Assembly: GCA_934655935.1 (NCBI GenBank)
Contig: CAKUHJ010000112.1
Span: 1-6,151, forward strand
Length of the DNA stretch: 6,151 nt
From: an uncultured Oscillospiraceae bacterium
GTDB taxonomy: Bacteria > Bacillota > Clostridia > Oscillospirales > Oscillospiraceae
Reading direction: 5' to 3'
Made by a program: the position numbers and the translations under genes. Under the pieces are notes generated by a model. That model searched no databases. It had not been told where the DNA came from and saw only the letters and a program-made list of their open reading frames with translations. Of the stretch, positions 1-6,066 are shown piece after piece (within the stretch, counting starts at the first letter, position 1; each line of letters starts with the position of its first letter).

Positions 1-17
1 GGGGGCTTTTTGCCCCC
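1..17 (-). terminator. GC-rich hairpin at window edge, possible liv operon terminator
   Basis: A 6 bp stem (GGGGGC at 1-6, GCCCCC at 12-17) encloses a 5-base loop. Read on the minus strand it is a GC hairpin with an A5 loop about 125 bp after the livF stop, which suits a rho-independent terminator for the liv operon. The required U-tract would lie left of base 1 and cannot be seen. The alternative is that 1-11 is the right arm and T-tract of a plus-strand terminator whose left arm is outside the window. Confidence 0.4.
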
Positions 18-77
18 TTCACTCTTCCCCCGCTGCTCTGTCGCAGAGCTGCAGATCATAGTTTTTCGACAGTCTCG

Positions 78-109
78 CGGCACGGCAGCTCCAAAAAGCT
101 GCCGTGCCG
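78..109 (-). repeat. 13 bp perfect inverted repeat downstream of livF
   Basis: Arms 78-90 and 97-109 are perfectly complementary over 13 bp with a 6-base loop (CCAAAA on plus). The hairpin sits 35 bp beyond the livF stop codon. On the minus strand no U-tract follows it, and on plus only TTT follows, so it is not a canonical intrinsic terminator for either direction. It may protect the 3' end of the liv mRNA from exonucleases, or act with the edge hairpin at 1-17. The rest of 1-143 holds only a small stem (35-40 with 44-49) and no gene. Confidence 0.7.
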
Positions 110-143
110 TTTCATACATACACATACAATTTTACTCATTTAC

Positions 144-848
144 TCAGCCGCCGAGGTAGGCCTTCTTGATCGAGTCGCTCTGAAGGAGCTCGCGTCCGCC
201 GCCCGAAACGGTAATCCGCCCGGATTCCAGAACGTACGCGCGGTCGGCCACCTGAAGAGCCATCTGCGCGTTCTGCTCCACGAGAAGAATCGTCGTGCCG
301 GCCTTATGTAAAGAGACGATCAGCTCAAAAATCTGCTCCACCAGCAAGGGCGCAAGGCCCATGGACGGCTCGTCCAGCATCAGAAGCTTCGGCTGGCTCA
401 TCATCGCGCGACCCATGGCAAGCATCTGCTGCTCACCGCCGGAAAGCGTGCCGCCAACCTGCTTGCGGCGTTCCTTCATCCGGGGAAACAGCTCGTAAAC
501 GCGCTCCAGATTCTCCGGCGTCTGGCTGGGAGAACGCGTATAAGCGCCCATCTCCAGATTCTCTTCGACTGTCATGCGCGCGAAAATGCGCCGTCCCTCC
601 GGGCACTGAATCAGGCCGCGCTGCACGATTTTATTCGGCGCCATACCCGCAACATTTTCGCCCATGAACTCAATCATGCCGCTCTTGGGCTTCAGCAGAC
701 CCGAGATGGTATTCAGAACCGTACTCTTGCCTGCGCCGTTTGCGCCAATCAACGTTACGATTTCGCCGTCCGCGACGTCAAGGCTGACGCCTTTGACCGC
801 ATGAATCGCGCCGCCGTAATACACATGCAGATCATGTACACTCAGCAT
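144..848 (-). CDS. livF: Branched-chain amino acid ABC transporter ATP-binding protein LivF
   Basis: This 234-residue cytoplasmic ATPase is one of the two nucleotide-binding subunits of the branched-chain amino acid importer; it pairs with LivG and powers transport through LivH/LivM. The ABC motifs are intact and in order: Walker A GANGAGKST (35-43), Q-loop Gln81, signature LSGGEQQ (135-141), Walker B LLMLDEP (155-161) with catalytic Glu160, and D-loop SMGLAP. The usual switch histidine is replaced by Gln192 in the motif LLVEQNA; this is typical of LivF proteins and separates LivF from LivG. Length matches the family (about 235 residues). The ATG at 848 is preceded by AAGGAGG, which lies inside the end of livG, and starts 2 bp after the livG stop, so the two are probably translationally coupled. 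It is the last gene of the operon. Related systems can carry other amino acids or amides, so the substrate is inferred from family and gene order. Confidence 0.96.
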   Translation of the reverse strand: MLSVHDLHVYYGGAIHAVKGVSLDVADGEIVTLIGANGAGKSTVLNTISGLLKPKSGMIEFMGENVAGMAPNKIVQRGLIQCPEGRRIFARMTVEENLEMGAYTRSPSQTPENLERVYELFPRMKERRKQVGGTLSGGEQQMLAMGRAMMSQPKLLMLDEPSMGLAPLLVEQIFELIVSLHKAGTTILLVEQNAQMALQVADRAYVLESGRITVSGGGRELLQSDSIKKAYLGG

Positions 849-850
849 GC

Positions 851-1691
851 TCAGCCCTCCTTTTTGCCAAGATAGGCCTCGATGACCGCAGGATTGGCCT
901 GAATGTCGTCGGGCGTGCCCTTGGCGATGATTTTTCCGAAGTTCAGAACGCAGATGCCCTCGCAGATGCCCATAACCAGGTTCATGTCGTGCTCGATGAG
1001 AAGAATGGCAATGCCGAAGGTGTCGCGGATATGGACGATGTTCTCCATCAGCTCGCTGGTTTCCGAGGGGTTCATGCCGGCTGCGGGCTCGTCCAGCAGC
1101 AGAAGGCAGGGATTTGTCGCCAGCGCGCGCACAATTTCAAGCCTGCGCTGCGCGCCGTACGGGAGAGAACCTGCCTTATGCTCGGCCAGGTCCTGCATGT
1201 CGAAAATGCTGAGCAGCTCCAGCGCGCGCTCCTTCGCAATCCGCTCCCGGCGCCAATAGTTTGGCAAACGCAGAATCGCACTGCCGACGCTGTACTTGAT
1301 CTCGTTGTGAAGGCCAATGAGAACATTGTCCAGAACTGTAAGCTCCCGGAACAGCCGGATATTCTGGAAGGTACGAGCGATGCCCATCTGGTTGACCTGA
1401 ATGGTTGACTTCCCTGCCGTGTCCATGCCGTCGAGAAGGATGGAGCCGCGCGTGGGCTGGTAAACCTTCGTCAGAAGATTGAAAATCGTGGTCTTTCCGG
1501 CGCCGTTCGGCCCGATCAGGCCCGCGATTTCCGTGCGGCCGATGGCGAGGTTGAAATCGCTGACGGCGGTCAGGCCGCCAAAATCGATGCCCAGATGCCG
1601 CGTTTCCAGAATCGGCGGCAGACCAATGTCACGCTCCGGGATCACATTCGTGGAGGGCATGGGGACAAGCTTTGTTTTCGGTCTTTGCGGT

Positions 1692-1699
<8 letters not shown>
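851..1699 (-). CDS. livG: Branched-chain amino acid ABC transporter ATP-binding protein LivG
   Basis: This 282-residue cytoplasmic ATPase is the second nucleotide-binding subunit of the Liv importer. Motifs seen are Walker A GPNGAGKTT (63-71), Q-loop Gln112 in ARTFQNIRLF, a signature of the LivG form LPYGAQRR (179-186), Walker B LLLLDEP (199-205) with Glu204, then AAGMNP, and the switch histidine His237 in LLIEHDM. The C-terminal AVIEAYLG is typical of the LivG/LivF group. Compared with E. coli LivG (about 255 residues) it carries roughly 25 extra N-terminal residues, rich in Pro, Lys and Arg. The start at 1699 is nevertheless favoured: CAAAGGAG lies 9 nt upstream, whereas the internal Met14 has no visible ribosome binding site. 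The gene overlaps the end of livM by 8 bp, which suggests coupled translation. Confidence 0.96.
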
Positions 1700-2795
<1,096 letters not shown>

Positions 2796-2809
2796 GCTTC
2801 CGTTCCTCC

Positions 2810-3685
2810 TTAAACCTTTTCTGTGACCTTGTGGCCCAGGATGCCGGTGGGCTTGCAGAGAAGAACCACAATCAGAATCGCAAAGACCACGCCGTCCTTC
2901 CAGACGGAAAGGCCGATTGCAGCGACAATCGCCTCAAGAATGCCGATGGCAAGGCCGCCGATCATCGCGCCGGGGATGGAGCCGATGCCGCCGAGCACCG
3001 CCGCGACGAAGGCCTTCAGGCCGAGCATGGAGCCCATGGTCGGCGAGGCCTGCGGATACGCGCAGAGGTAAAGGACAGAGCCGATGCCGGCCAGCGCCGA
3101 GCCGACCGCAAAGGTGAAGGAGATGGTCTTGTTCAGGCTGATGCCCATCAGCTGCGCCGCGCCCATATCCTCCGAGACTGCGCGCATGGCCTTGCCGAGC
3201 TTTGTCTTCTGGACCAGGAAGGTCAGAACGCCCATGGAAGCCAGGGAGACCAGAATGGTCAGGATTGCCGCGTAGCTGATCGTTGTGCTGCCGAAGGTCA
3301 CATTGCCGGGAACAATCACGTCCATGCTCTTCGTATCCGCGCCGAAGAGCAGCTGCGCGCCGTTCTCCAGCAGGAAGGAGATGCCGATTGCCGTAATCAG
3401 AAGGCTCAGCCGGGGCGCGGAGCGCAGCGGTGTATAGGCGACCTTTTCAATGACGACGCCCAGAAGCGTACTGACCACGACCGCCAGCACCACGGATACG
3501 ATCGGATGCAGGTGAAAGCTCGTCATCGCGTAAAAAGCGGTATACGCGCCGACCATGATGATATCACCGTGCGCAAAGTTCAGAAGAAGGATGATACCGT
3601 AAACCATGCTGTAGCCCAGCGCGACCAGCGCGTACACCGAGCCGGTCTGAAGGCCGTTGAACAGCTGCGAGATAATCAGAGACAA
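2810..3685 (-). CDS. livH: Branched-chain amino acid ABC transporter permease LivH
   Basis: This 291-residue integral membrane protein pairs with LivM to form the channel. Visible motifs are NGLQTGSVYALVALGYSMVY (10-29), the family hallmark NFAHGDIIMVGAY (36-48), the coupling loop GKAMRAVSEDMGAAQLMGI (164-182) and LGGIGSIPGAMIGG (231-244). No ATG lies near the conserved N-terminus. The open frame extends to an ATG at 3766, but that ATG has no ribosome binding site and would add a Pro/Lys-rich stretch coded by a hairpin region. I favour the TTG at 3685: it gives MSLIISQLFNGLQTGS, the usual N-terminus for this family, with AAAGG 10 nt upstream. A GTG at 3694 is possible but sits only 1 nt from that AAAGG. 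The gene is separated from livK by a structured spacer and sits just ahead of livM. Confidence 0.92.
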   Translation of the reverse strand: MSLIISQLFNGLQTGSVYALVALGYSMVYGIILLLNFAHGDIIMVGAYTAFYAMTSFHLHPIVSVVLAVVVSTLLGVVIEKVAYTPLRSAPRLSLLITAIGISFLLENGAQLLFGADTKSMDVIVPGNVTFGSTTISYAAILTILVSLASMGVLTFLVQKTKLGKAMRAVSEDMGAAQLMGISLNKTISFTFAVGSALAGIGSVLYLCAYPQASPTMGSMLGLKAFVAAVLGGIGSIPGAMIGGLAIGILEAIVAAIGLSVWKDGVVFAILIVVLLCKPTGILGHKVTEKV

Positions 3686-3695
3686 ATGCCTCACG

Positions 3696-3700
3696 CCTTT
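3696..3700 (-). promoter_or_regulatory. Ribosome binding site that sets the livH start
   Basis: The minus strand reads AAAGG at the end of a long purine run (3696-3712, As and Gs only). Its 10 nt spacing supports TTG at 3685 as the livH start. It is too close (1 nt) for the GTG at 3694 and lies downstream of the ATG at 3766. Confidence 0.55.
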
Positions 3701-3720
3701 CTTTTTCTTTTTCGTGAATA

Positions 3721-3770
3721 CCAGATGGCCGGGTCGAAGCTGGCACAGCAGTTTTGGCCCAGCCATCCGG
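3721..3770 (-). repeat. Intercistronic hairpin between livK and livH (livH-proximal)
   Basis: Arms 3721-3733 and 3758-3770 are complementary over 13 positions in the minus-strand RNA: 11 Watson-Crick and 2 G-U pairs. The 24-nt loop can form its own small stem (GCTG at 3739-3742 with CAGC at 3746-3749). No U-tract follows. It ends about 20 nt before the livH ribosome binding site, so it could stabilise or separate the livK message or affect livH translation. Confidence 0.6.
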
Positions 3771-3777
3771 CGTCCCA

Positions 3778-3822
3778 GGGGCGCAGGCCCGCGGAAGGAG
3801 CCAAAGCTCCCTCCGCAGCCCC
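3778..3822 (-). repeat. Intercistronic hairpin between livK and livH (livK-proximal)
   Basis: The core stem pairs 3791-3801 with 3806-3816, 11 bp including one G-U pair, around a 4-base loop. An outer helix can form between GGGGC (3778-3782) and GCCCC (3818-3822). It lies about 40 bp after the livK stop codon and is not followed by a U-tract, so it looks like an mRNA-stabilising or partial-termination element and not a full terminator. Binding-protein genes in importer operons often need more product than the permease genes, and such hairpins are a known way to achieve this. Confidence 0.65.
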
Positions 3823-3859
3823 GCGAAAGAGGGGAAAATCAAAACGGAAACGGTCGGGC

Positions 3860-5116
3860 TTAGTACATTTCGGAGAAGACCTCTTCGCCGCCCTTGACCT
3901 CGATCATTGCAACGGACTTGATGGGGTTGTTGTTCTCGTCAAAGGCGTAGCTGCCGGTGATGCCTGCAACGCCGTCCATGCTCTTGATGGCGTCGATGAC
4001 GGCCTGCTTGTATTCGTCCGTGCCGGCGCTCAGGCCCTTCTCCTCGGCGGCCTTCAGGCCCTCGCAGAGAATCATTGCCGCGTCATAGGCAAGGGGCGCA
4101 AACATGTTGGGAACGGTCTCAACATTGTAGGTGGCGGTGTAGTCCTTTTCAAACTGCGCAACGCTTTCGGTGCCGGGCGCATAGCCGGAGCAGTAAACCG
4201 TGCCCTCCAGATCTTCCGCGGAGGCATAGTCCTTGATGCCGCCGAAGCCGTCGGCGCCGAGGAAGGTTGCGGTGCAGCCGGCTGCGCGGGCAGCGGAAAC
4301 GGCCAGGCCTGCTTCCGTATAGTAGATCGGGCAGAACACAACGTCGGGGTTCTTGGAGGAGATGTTCGTCATCTGCGCCTTGAAGTCCTTATCGCCGGCG
4401 GCGTAGGCTTCCTCGGCAACCACCTCAAGGCCGATTTCCTGTGCCTTGGCGACAAACGCGTTCTTGACGCCCTCAGAGTAGTCGCTGCCGGTCTCAAAGA
4501 ACACAGCCGCAGTCTTTGCACCCAGCTTGTTGACCGCGTAATCGGCCATCTTTTCACCCTGGAAGGGGTCGATGAAGCAGGCGCGGAAAACGTTCGTGCG
4601 GACCTCGCCGGTGTCCTCCATCACGGTAACGCCGCTCGCCGTTGCAGAAGCAGTGATCTGGGGCATGTTGACCTCATAGGTTGCATCCGCCAGGGCGATG
4701 GTCGTACCGGTCAGAACGGAACCGATCACAGCCGTGACGCCGTTTTCCATGGCCAGGTTGAACGCGTTGACCGCCTCGACGCCGTCGCCCTTATCGTCAT
4801 ATTCCAGAACCTTGATCTGCTTGCCGTTGATGCCGCCGTTGGCGTTGAGCTGGTCGATGTAGAGCATGGCGCCGTTGCGGACGGGAATGCCGTACTGCGC
4901 ATAGTCGCCGGTGGTATTGCCGATGAAGGCAATGGTGATCTCACCGTCGGAAGCGGCGCTGCCGCTGTTATCGGAGGTCTGCGGCGCATCCTGGGCCGGA
5001 GCGTCTGTCTTCGGCGTATCACCGGCAGACGGCTGATTGCCGGAGCAAGCGCTCAGGGAGGCGATCAGCATCGTAAAGACCATTACAAAACACATGAAAT
5101 TACGAAACTTTTTCAT
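3860..5116 (-). CDS. livK: Branched-chain amino acid ABC transporter substrate-binding lipoprotein LivK
   Basis: This 418-residue extracellular receptor captures the amino acid and delivers it to LivHM. The N-terminus is a lipoprotein signal: MKK, a hydrophobic core (about 8-20), then the lipobox LSAC with Cys24 as the predicted lipid-anchored residue. Residues about 25-58 form a Ser/Asp/Pro/Ala/Thr-rich linker, as expected when the protein is tethered to a Gram-positive membrane. The periplasmic-binding-protein fold (Leu/Ile/Val receptor family) begins at EITIAFIGNTTGDYAQYG (59-76), followed by NGAMLYIDQLNANGGINGK (81-99) and SATASG (157-162), a region that contacts ligand in this family. 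The ATG at 5116 has AGAGGT 7 nt upstream. It is the first importer gene. No convincing promoter is visible in the roughly 60 bp between the upstream terminator-like hairpin and this start. The ligand is inferred; some family members bind other amino acids or amides. Confidence 0.95.
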   Translation of the reverse strand: MKKFRNFMCFVMVFTMLIASLSACSGNQPSAGDTPKTDAPAQDAPQTSDNSGSAASDGEITIAFIGNTTGDYAQYGIPVRNGAMLYIDQLNANGGINGKQIKVLEYDDKGDGVEAVNAFNLAMENGVTAVIGSVLTGTTIALADATYEVNMPQITASATASGVTVMEDTGEVRTNVFRACFIDPFQGEKMADYAVNKLGAKTAAVFFETGSDYSEGVKNAFVAKAQEIGLEVVAEEAYAAGDKDFKAQMTNISSKNPDVVFCPIYYTEAGLAVSAARAAGCTATFLGADGFGGIKDYASAEDLEGTVYCSGYAPGTESVAQFEKDYTATYNVETVPNMFAPLAYDAAMILCEGLKAAEEKGLSAGTDEYKQAVIDAIKSMDGVAGITGSYAFDENNNPIKSVAMIEVKGGEEVFSEMY

Positions 5117-5147
5117 TTTTCTTACCTCTTTTGAAGTCTATTTTTCA

Positions 5148-5161
5148 TCCGGAAAACCGGA
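5148..5161 (-). repeat. Small hairpin in the livK leader
   Basis: TCCGG (5148-5152) and CCGGA (5157-5161) form a 5 bp stem with a 4-base loop, in the untranslated region ahead of the livK ribosome binding site. It is short and its role is unknown. On the minus strand it directly follows the terminator-like hairpin at 5180-5204. Confidence 0.4.
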
Positions 5162-5163
5162 GT

Positions 5164-5204
5164 GAAATCAAAAAGAAATGCGGCTCTGCAAAAAGCAAAG
5201 CCGC
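5164..5204 (-). terminator. Intrinsic terminator or attenuator between the 98-aa gene and livK
   Basis: On the minus strand a 10 bp stem (5195-5204 with 5180-5189, one G-U pair) with a TTTTT loop is followed by ATTTCTTTTTGATTT, an interrupted U-tract. It lies 23 bp after the stop of the small membrane-protein gene and about 64 bp before livK. The broken U-tract suggests incomplete termination, compatible with read-through into the liv operon. No U-tract exists on the plus strand, so the orientation is minus. Confidence 0.7.
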
Positions 5205-5227
5205 CGCTGCACCGCTTTCCTGCCCTC

Positions 5228-5524
5228 TCAGCTCCGGAAAGCCTTTTGCTGTACGCGTGTTTTACTTTCTGCAAATCGGAAGCTGCTCATAAGCAGCACG
5301 GAAATGACCAGTACCATTCCTACGGGTACTACAGTAAGAAGTCGCACGAAAATGGAAACAAATGCCATGCAAAGGCAAATAAGAATGGACACAGTCACTG
5401 CGACCGTGTCCATGTTCCATACGAAGTGCGCACACGCAGCGGCTTCGGAGGCGCAGAAGCTGCCCGCTGCACAGGTACGTGCATCGGTTCCGGATGTGGA
5501 GTTCTGCATGGCAAAACGCTTCAT
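5228..5524 (-). CDS. Small protein with two predicted membrane segments, function unknown
   Basis: I do not recognise this 98-residue protein. The N-terminal 40 residues are Ala/Cys/Ser-rich with Cys at 18, 24 and 31. Two hydrophobic segments follow (about 41-60 and 62-80), separated by Arg61, with Cys50 and Cys52 in the first. The tail (81-98) is basic and polar. This suggests a short membrane hairpin; there is no clear cleavable signal peptide. The start at 5524 is chosen because GAGGAGG sits 9 nt upstream; the ATG at 5584 lies within the promoter and cannot be used from it. The gene has its own near-consensus promoter and is followed by a terminator-like hairpin, then livK on the same strand. 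It could be a transporter accessory or an unrelated small membrane protein. The promoter and ribosome site make it likely to be expressed, but homology is untested. Confidence 0.65.
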   Translation of the reverse strand: MKRFAMQNSTSGTDARTCAAGSFCASEAAACAHFVWNMDTVAVTVSILICLCMAFVSIFVRLLTVVPVGMVLVISVLLMSSFRFAESKTRVQQKAFRS

Positions 5525-5532
5525 CTGTGTGC

Positions 5533-5540
5533 GCCTCCTC
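5533..5540 (-). promoter_or_regulatory. Strong ribosome binding site of the 98-aa gene
   Basis: The minus strand reads GAGGAGGC. Its distance to the ATG at 5522-5524 is 8-9 nt, close to optimal. This fixes the start at 5524 in preference to the longer reading from 5584. Confidence 0.8.
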
Positions 5541-5555
5541 AAAAATGTTGGGCTC

Positions 5556-5584
5556 ATTATAAGGCGGTGTACTGGAAAAGTCAA
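5556..5584 (-). promoter_or_regulatory. Near-consensus sigma-A promoter, leftward
   Basis: On the minus strand the -35 box TTGACT (5579-5584) and the -10 box TATAAT (5556-5561) are separated by exactly 17 bp, one mismatch from consensus overall. The sequence just upstream (about 5587-5620) is A/T-rich and could act as an UP element. Transcription should start near 5549, giving a leader of about 25 nt before the 98-aa gene. It is the best promoter I see on this strand upstream of the liv operon. Confidence 0.85.
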
Positions 5585-5808
5585 GCGGAAAATTCAACAA
5601 AACAAAGCATAAAAGTATCCGTTATTGTTGGATGGATATACAATCCGCCGAAAACCGGCCCCCAAGCGCCCCCAGCGGAGCCTGCTGGGATCATTTCTAT
5701 AATAGTATCCCGGCCTACAGCATAAGAATTTCTGATGTTAAGGCAGGAGCAAGCTTATTTCGTCAATTTCGGACGCGATATCCGCCGTTTTTTGTGCAAA
5801 TATGCGGA
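5585..5808. other. Intergenic region between divergent promoters
   Basis: I find no supported gene in this 224 bp gap. It contains an A/T-rich stretch beside the leftward promoter, a short hairpin (CCCAGC 5671-5676 with GCTGGG 5684-5689), an isolated TATAAT on plus (5698-5703) without a -35 box, and an imperfect copy (5761-5793) of part of the attenuator terminator found at 6034-6066. The inverted repeat ATCCGC/GCGGAT (5780-5785, 5804-5809) touches the rightward -35 box. Confidence 0.6.
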
Positions 5809-5809
5809 T
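5780..5809. promoter_or_regulatory. Possible operator: inverted repeat at the rightward promoter
   Basis: ATCCGC (5780-5785) and GCGGAT (5804-5809) form a dyad whose half-sites begin 24 bp apart, with the right half overlapping the first base of the -35 box. It could be a binding site for a dimeric regulator on one DNA face, but six-base arms this far apart may arise by chance. Confidence 0.25.
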
Positions 5810-5837
5810 TGACTTTAGCACCAAAAAGCGATAAAGT
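5809..5837 (+). promoter_or_regulatory. Sigma-A-type promoter of the leader transcript, rightward
   Basis: The -35 box TTGACT (5809-5814) and the -10 box TAAAGT (5832-5837) are 17 bp apart. Transcription would start near 5844, just before the CAGACGGA segment (5851-5858) that can pair with the antiterminator. The -10 box matches only four of six consensus bases, including the key first T, second A and last T. Confidence 0.65.
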
Positions 5838-5888
5838 CTTAGCATAAAAACAGACGGAGGCCAGCCCCCGGCAGAAAGGAAGCATACA

Positions 5889-6005
5889 ATGGCGATGTAT
5901 ATCATGAATGACTTCTTGTCCGCTGTCCGCGCTTTCTTTCCGGCCCGCTTCCGTGCAGGCTTTGCTTCCTATTCCTATTATTATAGAAAAGGTGCGTCCG
6001 TCTGA
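5889..6005 (+). CDS. Aromatic-rich leader peptide (38 aa)
   Basis: A short reading frame starts at ATG 5889 with AAAGGA 8 nt upstream, about 45 nt after the predicted transcription start. The 38-residue product begins MAMYIMNDFLSAV and ends YSYYYRKGASV. It contains five Phe (9, 16, 17, 21, 25) and five Tyr (4, 28, 30, 31, 32), all Tyr codons being TAT. The cluster Tyr-Ser-Tyr-Tyr-Tyr lies 6 codons before the stop. The stop codon falls inside the antiterminator arm and the terminator begins 18 nt later. Its position, size and composition fit a regulatory leader peptide whose translation is sensed, not a working protein. An arrest peptide responding to a ribosome-targeting drug is the alternative. 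ATGs at codons 3 and 6 could also serve as starts. Confidence 0.68.
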   Translation: MAMYIMNDFLSAVRAFFPARFRAGFASYSYYYRKGASV

Positions 6006-6023
6006 TCTGGCCCTCTGCAGTGT

Positions 6024-6066
6024 GCGGCGGCTTCGTCAGTTCGGACGCAGCCGCCGCTTTGTTTTT
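6024..6066 (+). terminator. Intrinsic terminator of the attenuator
   Basis: A 9 bp perfect GC-rich stem (GCGGCGGCT 6024-6032 with AGCCGCCGC 6049-6057) continues, after one mismatch, into a 4 bp apical stem (CGTC 6034-6037 with GACG 6044-6047) and a 6-base loop. It is followed by TTTGTTTTT (6058-6066). This is a strong rho-independent terminator on the plus strand, placed 18 nt after the leader peptide stop. Confidence 0.88.

Larger units (their letters stand above)
5844..6066 (+). promoter_or_regulatory. Candidate ribosome-mediated transcription attenuator
   Basis: Four RNA segments give competing structures. Segment 1 (CAGACGGA, 5851-5858) is perfectly complementary to 5997-6004. Segment 2 (5993-6005, ending with the leader peptide stop codon) pairs with segment 3 (6036-6049): 8 continuous bp plus 4 bp across a small internal loop, forming an antiterminator. 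Segment 3 also forms the apex and the first base of the right arm of the terminator (6024-6057), so the two folds exclude each other. A ribosome paused at the Tyr codons (5970-5984) would leave segment 2 free and permit read-through; one reaching the stop at 6003-6005 would cover segment 2 and permit termination. With no translation, segment 1 could hold segment 2 and termination follows. The downstream gene lies outside the window. Confidence 0.72.

Noticed and set aside
144..848. Gln in place of the switch histidine in LivF as a defect
   Set aside because: An EQN motif at this position is usual for LivF proteins, while LivG keeps the histidine; it is a family trait, not a mutation.
5587..5600. 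Possible CodY box near the leftward promoter
   Set aside because: Only one half (AATTTTC) matches the CodY consensus; the second half matches at none of its last six positions, so there is no support beyond a half-site.
5698..5703. TATAAT on the plus strand as a promoter
   Set aside because: No -35 box at 16-18 bp upstream and no extended -10 TG; the pair at 5809-5837 is better placed for the leader transcript.
5162..5725. A 187-codon plus-strand frame over the 98-aa gene and its promoter
   Set aside because: It starts inside the livK leader without a ribosome binding site, and crosses a terminator hairpin and the opposite-strand promoter. The minus strand has far better gene signals here.
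5632..5847. A 71-codon plus-strand frame in the intergenic region
   Set aside because: No ribosome binding site precedes its ATG and it runs through the rightward promoter; the protein has no recognisable feature.
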